This document shows, in pieces, positions 10,945 through 21,390 of a stretch of 64,000 nt of DNA (position 1 is its first letter; each line of letters opens with the position of its first letter). The stretch comes from Calliphora vicina (taxonomy: Eukaryota; Arthropoda; Insecta; Diptera; Calliphoridae), in contig NC_088780.1 of NCBI RefSeq assembly GCF_958450345.1, forward strand, positions 29,349,667-29,413,666, given 5' to 3'. The notes beneath the pieces were generated by a model. It was not told the origin of the DNA, did no database searches, and was given only the letters and a program-made list of their open reading frames with translations. The position numbers were made by a program, and so were the translations under genes.

Positions 10945-12140
10945 AACCTTTTTGTCAACGGCAACATACCTGGGTATGTTTTGCATTTTCAAAATGTTGT
11001 AGCTCTGAATTGGCTAATCGGATCGACTTGAAAAGAGTTATTTAAAAATCGTGACTGACTCCAAAGTTATATGTATTTGAATTTAAACAATTTTAAAAAG
11101 GCGATTTTCACTAGTTTTTGGGAAAAAAGACCTTTTTTATTTTTAAGTTATCTAAAAAATTTCTAAGAAGATGTATTAGGAATTTATACTTTTTGAAAAG
11201 CTAACTTTACACTAAATATTTTAAATGAAAACAAATTAAACAAGTAAGAGAGATATATTCGGCTGTGCCGAATCTTATATACCCTTCACCAAATTATACT
11301 TTAAAATAAATTTTTTTAAATATTTTTAAGAACAAAATTTAATTTTTTTTTTAATTGTTTTTCAATTTTTTTTTCGAATTTTTTTTAAAAAAAGTTTTTT
11401 TCAAATTTTTCTAAATATTTTTTTTTAATTTTTTTTTTTTTGGAAAAAAATTTATGACAAAACAAATTTTTTGATGAAAAAAAAATTCGGATCAAAAAAT
11501 ATTTTTCCCGATTTTGACCCATTGTAGGTAGGTCCAACTTACTATATATAGCCTTGTCTACATCGTTGATAACTTGTCTACATCGTTGCAATGGACTTTG
11601 AAATATCTATCATTAGATATCCATATTGTCCATATTAATGACTTTAGATTTAGAAAATCGAGGTTGTCCCGGTTTTATGCTCATATCTCCGTTATTTATG
11701 GACGGATTTTGCTGATTTTAAATAGCAAACTTCTCGAAAGCATGTCTGACAGAATTATTGAAGATTTGGATACCGAAGATATCTGGGGTCTTCAGAAAAT
11801 TGATTTCAACTAACAGACGGACAGACAGACGGACATGGTTTAATCGACTCCGCTATCTATAAGGATCCAGAATATATACACTTTATAGGGTCGGAAATGA
11901 AAAATGTAGAAATTACAAACGGAATGACAAACTTATATATACCCTTCTCACGAAGGTGAAGGGTATAAAAATTGTTGATACGCATAGTAACCTATTTTAG
12001 GTGGCCAAATATGTTCTTAATTATTTTGTAATCTAAAAATCTAATTTTTGGGATTTTTCAAAACTTTTTTGAGAATTGCGAGATTCCTGATTATAAATTT
12101 CAAAATTTGTTTTTATTTTTCTATTTCTAATAGAAAAATC
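10945..12140 (+). repeat. Interspersed repeat (family shared with 20310 and 48882), interrupted by a DINE-like copy
   Basis: Segments such as TTTAAAAATCGTGACTGACT, TTTCTAAGAAGATGTAT and TTTTTGGGATTTTTCAAAAC recur with small changes, in the same order, at 20310-21390 and 48882-49715. The copy is split by the DINE-like element at 11239-11968. I could not find matching ends for this copy and see no coding frame. It is probably a non-autonomous DNA element. Confidence 0.6.
11239..11968 (+). mobile_element. DINE-1/mini-me-like repeat, type 2, full length
   Basis: It begins AACAAGTAAGAGAGATATA with the TTCGGCTGTGCCGAA hairpin and TATACCCTTCACC, carries long A and T runs, then the GACGGACAGACAGACGGAC tetranucleotide block. 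It ends with a hairpin made of TATACCCTTCTCACG and its near complement at about 11938-11968. It interrupts the repeat at 10945-12140 and serves as a reference copy for type 2. Confidence 0.8.
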
Positions 12141-12395
12141 GGTACCGTGAAATAGCTCCCAATGAAATAACACCCTATGAAATAGTTCCCATCAAAAATT
12201 AAATAATTCCCAAACTTGAAAAATTAAATAACTAGCAAAGGGTAAAATGAAATTACTCCCAATAATCGGCGGTTTCATAATTTTCAAAATATTTCTCCCA
12301 AAAAAGTGAAATAACTCCCAATGAAATAAATCCCAATAGAAATGAAATAATTCCGAATCCGAAGCAATTTATTTATATAATCTAAAAAAAGAAAC
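12141..12395. repeat. Degenerate tandem repeat of a GAAATAACTCCCAAT motif
   Basis: The unit GAAATAACTCCCAAT and close variants recur about ten times after GGTACCGTGAAATAGCTCCC at 12150. The same motif with the same GGTACCGTGAAATAACTCCC lead reappears at 13108-13380. Confidence 0.6.
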
Positions 12396-12404
12396 TTCAA
12401 AAGT

Positions 12405-13000
12405 GAAATTATTCTTCGCTTACCAAACAGTTTTTGCATTGCGGGCCTATGGCGTAGCGCAAAGTTTTACTCCTCTGGGATATGTCAAAAACTGGCTTCA
12501 CTCAGAAAATCTTTTTTTTGCATTGCCGGCCTACGGACGGTCGCTAAGGTTTTCTAAACTGGCTTGTATCAAAAACTGGCTTCGCTCAGAAAAGTTTTTT
12601 GCATTGCCGGCTTTTGGCTGGGCGCTAAAGCCTAGTACTCTGTTCATATTTGCGAAAAATTATGGTTTTTTCATGCGAAAAATTGTACATGCTGTTTGAC
12701 AGCTAGCTGTTGGTTTTAATTTGGTGCGAAAGAAATGCTGCGTATGTTATTTCGTGTGGAAAAATATTGTTACCTGATTTATTTCACATGTTTTCCACAA
12801 TAAAAACAGAGTACTGCTTTTGCGAAATTATTTCGCATATATTTCATTCCAAATATTTTATATGTAGTTTGACAGCATTTCGCACGAAATTTTGAACAGA
12901 GTACCTAGCTTAAGGCTTTCTCCTCTGGGGTGTATCAAAAACTGGCTTCGCTCTGAAAAGTTTTTTGCATTGCAGAAAGGTTTTATAATATTTCAAAAAG
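12405..13000 (+). repeat. ~85-bp GC-richer tandem repeat, split by a MITE
   Basis: Units carry TTTTTTGCATTGCCGGCC, GGGCGCTAAGG, CTCCTCTGGG and TATCAAAAACTGGCTTCGCT. GCATTGC starts occur near 12429, 12519 and 12601, so the period is about 82-90 bp. The third unit is broken after GGCGCTAAAG by the MITE at 12636-12903 and resumes with CTTAAGG. Open frames across the array reflect the repeat, not a gene. More units lie at 13395-13540. Confidence 0.7.
12636..12903. mobile_element. 268-bp MITE with TACTCTGTTCA ends and a CCTAG duplication
   Basis: The left end TACTCTGTTCA and right end TGAACAGAGTA are exact inverted repeats, followed inward by similar TTTCGTGCGAAATG-type sequence. The 5-bp repeat CCTAG flanks both sides (12631-12635 and 12904-12908). 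A second ACAGAGTACTG lies inside near 12807. There is no coding capacity. The superfamily is not assigned. Confidence 0.75.
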
Positions 13001-13104
13001 CCGATTTTCATTTCGCACCAGATTAAGAAATCGTTGCAACCTGACAAAGGCCGACGATATAAAAAGAATCTTTTCGGTACGAGAAAAATCTATACTACTG
13101 TAAA

Positions 13105-13385
13105 ATTTGGTACCGTGAAATAACTCCCCACGAAAAAATGAAATAACACCCAACAAATTTTTCATACAACTTAGGACTTATTTCATTATGAAACAACTCC
13201 TAACACATAGGGAGTTATTTCATAATTTTTTGTTGGGAGTTATTTCATAATGCAATAACTCCCAATGAAACAACTCCTAATGAAATTTTTGTTGTGTTTT
13301 ATTTCATTTTATTTTGGGAATTAGGAGTTATTTCACTGTATTGGGAGTTATTTAATTTTTGTTGGGTTCTACTTTGCAAAAGCAG
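13105..13385. repeat. Second block of GAAATAACTCCC repeats, partly inverted
   Basis: It opens with GGTACCGTGAAATAACTCCC, then carries the unit in both orientations (GGGAGTTATTTC and GAAATAACTCCC), so strands can pair within it. With the block at 12141-12395 it brackets the ~85-bp repeat array. Confidence 0.6.
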
Positions 13386-13394
13386 AACCCATAA

Positions 13395-13530
13395 ATATCA
13401 AAAACTGGCTTCACTCATTGCACTGGCTTCACTCATCATTTTGCATTGCCGGCCTTTGGCCGGGCGCTAAGGTTTTCTCCTCTGGGGTGTATCAAAAACT
13501 GGCTTCGCTCAGAAAAGTTTTTTGCCTTCG
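13395..13530 (+). repeat. Further copies of the ~85-bp repeat
   Basis: It contains TATCAAAAACTGGCTTC twice, GCATTGCCGGCCTTTGGCC and CTCCTCTGGGGTGTATC, matching the array at 12405-13000. The last unit runs directly into the ~175-bp repeat arm that follows. Confidence 0.65.
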
Positions 13531-14280
13531 GCCGGTCACAAAAATTGTATGTCTTGAGTTACAAAATATTTATTTTGCTAGATATCCCACTCGCAACCCT
13601 CTAAGCGACCTAAAATATCTTAAAGGAATGGACCTAAGCTTTCTTTTGACTAAAAAAAAATTTTTAAATAAAGGGCCCATTTTGAAAAAAAATTCAAATT
13701 TGCAAAAAAAAAAAGTCAAAAATTTTAAGTCTTGAGTTAAAAATATTTATTTTGATAGATATCCCACTCACATCCCACTAAGCGACCAAAAGGGTCTTCA
13801 AGGAAAATATCTAAGCTTTTGTTTGAGCTAAAAAAAAAGAAATTAAAAAAGGGTCCATTTAGCAAAAAAAGTCAATAATTTTATGTTTTGAGTTACAAAA
13901 TATTTATTTTGATAGATATCCCACTCGCATCCTACTAAGCGACCAAATAGGTGTTCAAGGAAAATATATAAGCTTTCTTTTAAAAAAGGGCCCATTTAAA
14001 AAAAAGTCAACGAAGTTTTTGATTTCGGAAAAAAAATATTGAAATTATTTGGGACACATTTTTCTAAGAACAATAGGTAATGAGTTACATGGATAAGAAA
14101 AAACACCTGCTTGACCAATATGTCAAACTTTGACGCGCTCTAACTCAGAGAGTTCTCGATCGATCTTGTTGAAAAATTGTGTCTACTATCCAATAGAACT
14201 AACCTTGGTGAAAATTTCATCCCGATCGGAAGACATCGATCAAAAGTTGGTTCACTTGACATGAGATGCCTCATATATTT
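13531..14280 (+). repeat. ~175-bp tandem array with terminal segment (foldback family, copy a)
   Basis: Three units carry GATAGATATCCCACTCGC at about 13577, 13752 and 13913, giving 155-177 bp spacing. Each has GTCTTGAGTTACAAAATAT, an A-run and a GGGCCCATTT or GGGTCCATTT box. The array ends in a unique terminal segment (AACAATAGGTAATGAGTTAC ... AGTTGGTTCACTTGACATGA). Only one arm is present here. Other copies are at 15386, 21385, 26780 and 57067. Confidence 0.7.
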
Positions 14281-14600
14281 GTTTACATTTAAAAATAAGA
14301 CAAATTGCTATGCTTAAACATACGTCCTTACTAGATCCAAGATCTAACGGGGAAATTTACAGCATTGATCAACAAATGTTTTGTGGCATATATTGGTTAC
14401 AAATTTATATACATATACATTTTCTATGCCTTCACAGTATTACACAAACATATGTAGATACAGATATAGATTACATATCCCATATATCCCTTGAAATCCT
14501 ATAACAATTGAATTTTTTTTTGTTTCTACTTTTTGGTAGGAGGTTTCATACAATTCATTATGTTCTTTATATTTCAATAAAAAATAAACTGTTGTTTTAT
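14281..14600. other. Sequence upstream of a small ORF
   Basis: About 320 bp with no repeat recognised. A T-rich tract followed by TTTTTGGTAG near 14510-14540 looks like a polypyrimidine tract with a splice acceptor, but nothing confirms it. Confidence 0.3.
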
Positions 14601-14601
14601 T

Positions 14602-14838
14602 ATGAAAAGTTTTCAGTTATTTTTGTTTTTGTTGCTGCTGCTACTGATGTTTTATTTGGAAGCTTGTCAAACGCATAATAAATCAGATGAAAAGCTCTCA
14701 TCAATTTCAAATTTATTAAAAATTAATATTTTACCAACAGATTTAAATGGGTATATGAGAAGGATATACATTAGACATGCTCTTAAAAAATATCGAACTG
14801 CCTTTGATGGTTGTCTTATTTTAACGGATATCGATTGA
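14602..14838 (+). CDS. Possible small secreted peptide, 78 residues
   Basis: The frame starts MKSFQLFLFLLLLLLMFY, a textbook signal-peptide pattern: a basic residue, a hydrophobic stretch of about 15 residues, then EACQ as a plausible cleavage region. A polar, lysine-rich mature part of about 55 residues follows, ending in LILTDID and a TGA. The ATG has A at -3. I do not recognise a family: there is only one cysteine after the signal, at the cleavage region plus one later, so it does not look like a defensin or other disulfide-rich peptide. It is one of the few frames here not explained by a repeat. It could equally be a chance frame or one exon of a larger gene. Confidence 0.3.
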   Translation: MKSFQLFLFLLLLLLMFYLEACQTHNKSDEKLSSISNLLKINILPTDLNGYMRRIYIRHALKKYRTAFDGCLILTDID

Positions 14839-15177
14839 AAGTTATTAAATTGGTATTTTTAGGGATTTCTTAAAAAATATTCCTTTTTAAATTAAATTTT
14901 TTTATTTTCTAGAGAAAATTATCTTTCTAACAAGGTCATGTCTAATATACATAAATGTGTATGTGTATTTAAAAGTTTTATATGAAACTTATATGTGTGT
15001 TAGTGAGTTGTATTTTGTAAAAAAATGTTCCTGTCTTTAGTGTGGCAGTTACATCATGCCTATATTCATTACAGGGAATGAAGCATAAAATACCATTTGA
15101 TGAATTGACAGTGTGAGGCAAAATTATATAAATATAAATTTTATGGAAAATTTCAGCCAGCTAGCTCCTTTCTCTGG

Positions 15178-15340
15178 CTGCCTATCTTATTTTCAACAGA
15201 CAGACTGACTGACGGATATAGCCAGATTGTCTTAGAATTTTATAAAAGCCCTTTGTTTTTACGATCAATACTTCTATATGTTACAAACGGAATGACAAAC
15301 TGAATATATCCCCATCATTTTGGTTGAGGATATAAAAAAG
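15178..15340 (+). mobile_element. DINE-like 3' fragment
   Basis: It carries CAACAGACAGACTGACTGAC, TTAGAATTTTATAA and GGAATGACAAACTGAATATA, ending in a weak ATATCCCC/GAGGATATA hairpin. These match the 3' part of the type 2 copies, but the sequence is clearly more diverged. Confidence 0.55.
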
Positions 15341-15446
15341 GATAAGCGTTTAATAAATTCTTAAATATAAATAAAATTGTGATACGTAAAGTATGGGCCA
15401 AGTCATGTCAAGTGAACCAACTTTTGAAATCCATATATCTTATTAC

Positions 15447-16257
15447 CAGGGAAACCAAAATATGCAAATGCATGTTTTTTCTGGTGAGTCTAATGAGCAC
15501 ATGGATAAGATATTTACAAGTTTCAGAACTATTTAATAATTTTGGCATCGATTTGTTAGTGCATATTTTTGCATATTTTACCCTTAAATGCATATTTTTG
15601 CATATATTTGTTTTAAGAGCATATTTATGTCATATTTTTGCATTTTTAGAGCATATTTTACTGTTTAATAGCATATTTTGACTTTATCCTTTGTTTCAAA
15701 TTCAAAATTGAAAAATAGATGGCGTTTTTTTAATATAATATTTTTTTTAATTATATCAAATTTTAGTTATAATTCAAACTTAACCGTTCTAAGTGTTAAA
15801 CAAATATTATATTTTAAATTTGCTCCTATAACATCAGTTGATGTCGAAAGAACATTTTCTATTAATAAAAATGTTTTCAGATCCAATAGACAACGATTTT
15901 TATTTGAAAATTTAAATCAATATTTTGTAATTTATTGCAATAATAACCTTAATTGAAGAAGTGACTTTATATTTATATAAAATATCATCAAAAAATATCT
16001 CTCGAGGCATTTTCATAGCTTATTGTTTTCATGTTGTATTTATTTTTTGTTATACTTGTTTTAGTTCATATTATTTTTGTTTATTTTATGTTACTTTACC
16101 TTTTTAGAATGTATTGATTTTTTTAAATAAAAGTATATTTTTTGGTTAAAAATTATGTTAATTTTTTTTTTAGGAGCATATCTTTTAAACTTTAAGGGCA
16201 TATTTTAAAGTTTTTACTGCATATTTAAAGCGCTTTTTTTGGGGCATAATTTCCCTG
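15447..16257 (+). mobile_element. hAT element, internally deleted, with 8-bp duplication
   Basis: The ends are CAGGGAAA on the left and TTTCCCTG on the right. The duplication CTTATTAC lies exactly outside them (15439-15446 and 16258-16265). Both subterminal regions repeat GCATATTTT, 10-20 times in various spacings, as expected for transposase-binding subterminal repeats. At about 810 bp it is far shorter than an autonomous hAT, and only a C-terminal transposase piece remains inside. Confidence 0.82.
15678..15956 (+). pseudogene. hAT transposase C-terminal (dimerisation) fragment
   Basis: The frame ends with APITSVDVERTFSINKNVF, then SNRQRFLFENLNQYFVIYCN. This matches the hAT C-terminal dimerisation region, whose core is a Ser-x-x-x-Glu-Arg-x-Phe-Ser motif followed by an Arg-x-x-Leu helix. 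The catalytic DDE and the BED zinc finger are absent because the element is internally deleted. The N-terminal ~45 residues of the frame look non-coding. It shares its host element with two perfect termini, so the deletion predates or did not prevent mobilisation. Confidence 0.7.
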
Positions 16258-16321
16258 CTTATTACCTATTATTCTTAGCAAAATGTGTCCCAAATAGCGT
16301 AGTTATTCAATCCTTCGAAAA

Positions 16322-17052
16322 AACAAGTAAGAAAGTATGGTCGGTCAAGTCCGACCATATAATACCCTACACAAAGTAAAAGAGCAAAAATATTTTTCTT
16401 TTAAAATTTCAATAATTTATATTTTTGAGTGATTTTCGGAAGTGGGCCTTATATGGGAGTTATGACCATTTATGTACCGATCACCATGAAATTAGGTCGT
16501 GTGATTTATGTCTGTATGAAAGTTATTTATGTTGAATTTGGTGTATATACCAACATTTTTAGGAGATTTATGCACGTTTAAGTGATTTTCGGAAGCGAAT
16601 CTATATGGGAGCTATGACTAATTATGGACCGATCGTAACAAAATTTGGTAACATGAATTTTGTATATATGAAACTTATTTGGAGCGAAAATTGTATAGAT
16701 ACATATATAAATTAAACATTTATGACCGATAAAGTCCAATTTCGAGAGGACATTTGTATGGGGGCTAGGTGAAATAATGGACCGATTTCATCCAGTTTCA
16801 AAAGGCTTCGTCCTTGGGCCGAAAAAAATTATATGTACCAAATTCAAATATCTTCAAAATTGCGACCCGTACTCTGCGCACAAGTTTTACATGGACAGCC
16901 AGCCAGACGTACGGACATCGTTTAATCGACTCAGAAAGTGATTCTAAGTCAATCGGTATACTTTCAGGTGGGTGTTAGACCAATATTTTTGGGCGCTAAA
17001 AACATCTGCACAAACGCATTATACCCTCCCCACTACGGTGGTGTAGGGTATA
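16322..17052 (+). mobile_element. DINE-1/mini-me-like repeat, type 1, full length
   Basis: It begins AACAAGTAAGAAAGTATGG with the GGTCGGTCAAGTCCGACC hairpin and ATACCCTACAC, has GTACCGATCACCATGAAAT and ACCGATTTCATCC blocks, a short CAGCCAGCCAGACG tetranucleotide region and GTTTAATCGACTCAGAAAG. It ends in a hairpin of ATACCCTCCCCAC and GTGGTGTAGGGTAT. It is inserted in the reversed foldback arm. Confidence 0.8.
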
Positions 17053-17335
17053 AATATTAAAAAAAAATAAATAAAAAAATTTTAATATTTTTTTCCGAAA
17101 TCAAAAACTTTTTCGACTTTTTTTAAAATGGGCCATTTTTTCTTAAAATAAAATTTAGATATTTTCCTTGAAGACCTATTTGGTCGCATAGTGGGATGGG
17201 TGTGGGATATCTATCAAAAATGTATGTATTGAGTCACAAAATGTATGTCTTGAGTTCCAAAATATTTATTTTGATAGATATCCCACTTGCATCCCACTAA
17301 GCGACCAAATAGGTATTAAAGGAAAATATCCAAGA

Positions 17336-17943
17336 GTTTGTCATTTCGTTTTTAATTTCTACATTTTTCATTTACGATCCCACAAAGTGTATATATTCTG
17401 GATCGTTATAAATAGCGAAGTCGATATAGCCATGTCCGTCTGTCTTTCTGTATGTTGAAATCAACTTTCCGTAGCCCCAAAATAACTTACATACATGATT
17501 CATTCATCAATATATCGGGAAATCTTACGGCTCGGTTGCTATTTAAAATCGACAAAATAGGCCCACAAATGGCTGGGATATAAGCAAAAAATCGGGACAA
17601 CCTCGATTTTTGATCTATGTATATCTGGATTACTAAGTCATTAATATAGACAATATGGATATCTAATTATATGTATATATTTCAAAGTACATGACAACGA
17701 TGTAAATAAGGTTATAGTAAGTTGGACATACAACGGGTCAAAATCGGGAATAATATTTTTTAACCCGAATTTTTTTTCATCAAAAAATTTTTTTTGTTAA
17801 AAATTTAAAAAAATTTGGAAAAAACTTTTTTAAAAAACAATTTGTAAAAAAAAATTATTTTTAAAAAAATTATTTTAAAGTATAATTTGGTGAAGTATAA
17901 GTAAGATTCGGCACAGCCGATTATAGCTCTCTTACTTGTTTTT
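17336..17943 (-). mobile_element. DINE-1/mini-me-like repeat, type 2, 3' end lost
   Basis: On the minus strand it starts at 17943 (ACAAGTAAGAGAGC, hairpin TCGGCTGTGCCGA), contains the A/T runs and ends at GAATGACAAACTC-like sequence joined abruptly to the ~175-bp repeat at 17336, without the 3' hairpin. The GTCCGTCTGTCTTTCTG block is present. Confidence 0.72.
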
Positions 17944-18562
17944 TCTATAGTTTTTATTTTCCTACTCACTGTAGATACATACGTATATTCTTTTAAAATA
18001 AAAATGTTCTACAAAAATTCAGTTTTATCTATAAAAAATACGTACTTTTTCCAATTTTTTTCCCCCTGACTTTAAGTATGTATAAGTCTAAAGATGATTG
18101 TAGTCAGATGTATTTATACACATATCATATTTGTTGCCTTCTGTATAAATATCTGTCAGTCTGTCTGTTGGTCCCTTCTATCAATTGTCCCTCAATTCAT
18201 ATGAATACTAAAGTATGTCTTTGTTTGCCATACAATTCTATATATATTTTCATGTACTTATGTACATCTGTATGCGAATGTAATGAATGTCTTTGTATTG
18301 ATTGGAAATATTTTCTATATGTTTGATTTCATAAAATAAATGAAAGAAAAATATCGAATTAATATTGTTTATTGTGTGCATTGTAACCAGGTGTAGTTTA
18401 AAGTTTAAACATGCAGACATATTGTTTAAAATTTTTTTTAAAAAACTGTTCAATTATAATTTTAAATTAATATTTTTTAATTTGTTTATTTTGAATTGCA
18501 TTGTTGGTTATATTCCGAACTCGTAAGATGTATATGGTTAGCTGTTATATCAAATATCGATA
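17944..18562. other. AT-rich sequence, no gene seen
   Basis: About 620 bp. Short open frames rich in Cys and Tyr occur (for example 18078-18326) but show no family motif, and codon use looks like the AT-rich background. Confidence 0.35.
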
Positions 18563-20303
18563 ACACCGTCCGACAAATAGAGAAAAAATTCATTAGACAC
18601 GAAACGGATGATATACGTCTGAAACTACAAATTTAATAGAGAAAAACTGTGTTTGCAGTTTTTCATTTCGTGATCCTGTGTCCTTTCTTAAGGACTTCAA
18701 AGTTTCAAAGAAGTACATTTTTCAAAAAACATTTAAAAATACTCCTGCTATTCCAACAATGACAAATTGTATGTCAAAAGAACAAGAAGAGTTGTAAAAT
18801 ATTTCGTATTATCTCTATTTTATCCTGTATGGATCAAAAGATGTCAAAAATGTCCTTTAAAATGTTTATCATTTAATATCCTTTAAGATTGCCTTTTAAA
18901 AAAATAGTGCGTTAAAGACCCAAATATTCTATACTAAATGTCAAAATTTAATCCTTTATATATATAAAGATCAAATTAAAATATAAAAAAAAAAATTTAT
19001 TAGTATACAAAAAAGTTTTATTAGGAAAAAGTGCATGTTTATAAACTACACCACCATAGTGGGGTAGGTATAATGGGTTAGGGCTGTGGTTTACAATTTA
19101 CATAAATATTGTCCCAACACCCACCTTAAAGTATACCAATCTGCTCAGGATCACTTCCTGAGTCGACTAAGCGATGCATCGCGATGTCCGTCCGTCTGTC
19201 CGTTCATCCATGTAAACCTTGTAAACTACAGGTCGCAGGTTTAAAGATAATTCGTCAAAATTTGGCACAAACCCGAAGGACAAAGGCTATTTGGTTAGAA
19301 TAAGCCCATTATTTATCCTAGCACCCATATAATTGGCCTATTTGAAAATAGTTAAGCTCTCATAAATATTTTAATTATAAACATATTCAAACCAAATTCA
19401 GCACAATTAAGTTTTATGTAAGCCGAACTCTCACGACCAAATTTCGTGACGATCGGTCAACAATATTCCATAGCTCCCATATAAGCAACATTCTCGAAAA
19501 TGTCATTAATATACATAAATCTCTGAAATATGTCAGTATCCAAACAAAATTCAACACAAATATGTTTCATATATTTTCAATGCATCCCACCAAATTTTGT
19601 GACGATTGGTCCATAATTAGTGATAGCTCCCATATAAGGCCCACTACCGAAAATGTGTGTATTCAAATAAGATTCAACACAAATAAGTTTCATATCAAAA
19701 GAAAACTCTTTATAATCATATACCCGGTGTAGGGTATCATAAGGTAGGGCTTGCCCGACTATACCATTTTACTTGTTTATTAAAAAGTCTTCTTCGTTGT
19801 TTTTTACAACGGATTTTGTTATATTTTTTTCGAATGAAATATTAAAATAAAATATAAAAAATCAAATAATTCAAATTTAAAAAATTTTTTAACACTTAAG
19901 TAGTTAAGGTAGAAGGATGAAATTTTGGCATGTGGTATCCATTATTTGGATCTTTAACTTACTATTTTTTTTTAAAAAAAATTATTGGAAATCTAAAAAG
20001 ATATTCAAGGATAAAAATTTGAAAGGACATTTTTGACATCTTTTGATCCTTACAGGATAAAATAAAAATAATACGAAATATTTTACAACTGTTCTTGATC
20101 ATATGACACTAAATTTTACATAGTAGGATGATCAGAAGTATTTTATAACATTTTTTTAAAAATGTACTCTACTGAAAATTTGAAGTCCTTTTAAAAGGAA
20201 ACAGTTAAACAGTTAAACTGAAAACGCAGTTTTTCTCCATTTAATTTATTGTTTCAGGCATATATCATCTGGTTCGTGTCTAATATTGAGTGTCGTACGG
20301 TGT
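18563..20303. mobile_element. Foldback-type element with ~400-bp inverted arms, DINE-like copy nested
   Basis: The left arm starts ACACCGTCCGACA and the right arm ends TGTCGTACGGTGT. The arms pair over roughly 400 bp, for example AGATGTCAAAAATGTCCTTT near 18838 against GGACATTTTTGACATCT near 20025, and CAGTTTTTC-type segments in both. The centre is occupied by the minus-strand DINE-like copy at 19040-19778. No coding capacity is seen and a target duplication is not clear (TA on the left, AT on the right). Confidence 0.6.
19040..19778 (-). mobile_element. DINE-1/mini-me-like repeat, type 1, diverged
   Basis: Reversed, it starts at 19778 with AAACAAGTAAAATGGTATAG and a GTCGGGCAAGCCC stem, and ends near 19040 with the ACCACCATAGTGGGG hairpin. 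GATGTCCGTCCGTCTGTCCG is its tetranucleotide block. It is more diverged than copies at 16322 and 23898, hence probably older. Confidence 0.72.
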
Positions 20304-20309
20304 ATTTTA

Positions 20310-21390
20310 TTTAGTCCGTCTTTTTCGTCAAATATTTGCCATATGTGACCCTAGTCCGATTTCAATGAAATTTGAAATGATAAAAATGAAGTGACTGAAT
20401 TAAAGTTTCGAGTTAAGACCTCATGGGACCCCCAGGTGAGCGGTCAGTGGTCCCCAAAATAAGACACCTCGGGTATGTTACATTTTCAAAACGATTCTAT
20501 TGCTTCGTTTGGGTTCTGATTACACATAAAGAATCTCTTTGTCGAGCACTATAAAAAAATGCGAATATCTCTTATATCTTAGGAGATATTCGCATTTTAA
20601 ATTTAAATTTTCAACATTTTTACCCAACCTTCTCGAGTATTTTGGTAATAGCTGATCTACATATTCCCCGATTTTCTCCATTTTTAATTTGTTAGACTAA
20701 CAACAAATGTGTATGTTAAACAGAAGACGAATTGTTTAAAAATCATGACCGACTTCAAAGTTATAAGCATTTTAATTTAAAAAAATTAAAAAAGCGATTT
20801 TTCGCTAGTTTTTTGGAAAAAAAGTAGTTTTCTTCTTTTTAAGTTATCTTACAAATTTCTAAGAAAATTTATAAGGAGTTTATATTTTCTGAAAAGCCAA
20901 CTCTACATAAAATATTTTAAATGAAAAATACTTGGAAAATTATTGTTACCCAGGTGACCAGGTTTATCCAAAAAACGGCAATTTTTTTATGTAAAATTCA
21001 AATTTAGGGCCAAAATTCTCAAATCCCATAGTCGATATGAAAATATGGTAATCTAATTTAGATGGCCATATATGTTTTTAATTTTTTTGTAAAGTGTTTC
21101 GCCCTTGGTATGGATATAATAACAAAAAATCTAAAAAATCTCAATTTTTGGGATTTTTTAACACTTTTTTGGGAATTGCGGGATTTCTGATTAGAAATTT
21201 AAATTTTTTTTTTTATTTTTCCATTTTCAATAGAAAAATATATACAACTGTGAAATTTCATTAACAACCATTCATAAATTTAATTTCAATTTGAAAAATT
21301 TGTGTCTATGCAACTATTCAATAAAAACCATTTTTGTCATATTTTTCAAAAAAGTATTCCATGAATTTTTTAATTGTCAAAAGTTATATA
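20310..21390 (+). repeat. Interspersed repeat related to 10945 and 48882
   Basis: Shared segments are TTTCGAGTTAAGACCTCATG at the left, GAGATATTCGCATTTTAAA, CCCGATTTTCTCCATTTTTA, TTTAAAAATCATGACCGACT and TTTTTGGGATTTTTTAACAC. A short palindrome (GCGAATATCTCTTATATCTT and its partner) lies at 20559-20596. No coding frame is seen. It abuts the ~175-bp array that follows. Confidence 0.6.

Larger units (their letters stand above)
15386..17337 (-). repeat. ~175-bp foldback family, copy b, reversed arm with two insertions
   Basis: The terminal segment appears reversed at 15395-15424 (TCAAGTGAACCAACTTTTGA), continues after the hAT insertion at 16258 (TTACCTATTATTCTTAGC, AAATGTGTCCCAAATAG) and again after the DINE-like insertion at 17060-17215 with a reversed repeat unit (AGTGGGATGGGTGTGGGATA). 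Near 17225 the orientation flips to GTCTTGAGTTCCAAAATAT in the plus sense and the array is then cut by the type 2 DINE-like copy at 17336. The flip shows the element was a foldback with facing arms. Confidence 0.65.

Noticed and set aside
12403..12699. 98-residue frame with repeated FFALPAYG-like segments
   Set aside because: It is a reading of the ~85-bp tandem repeat and runs into a MITE.
13418..13735. 105-residue plus-strand frame
   Set aside because: It spans the junction of two tandem repeat families and has no motif.
15408..15681. Two overlapping frames on opposite strands
   Set aside because: They lie in the foldback terminal segment and the GCATATTTT repeats of the hAT element.
20559..20596. 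Palindrome considered as a transcription terminator
   Set aside because: It is part of a dispersed repeat in a eukaryotic genome; related sequence at 48882 lacks the full stem.
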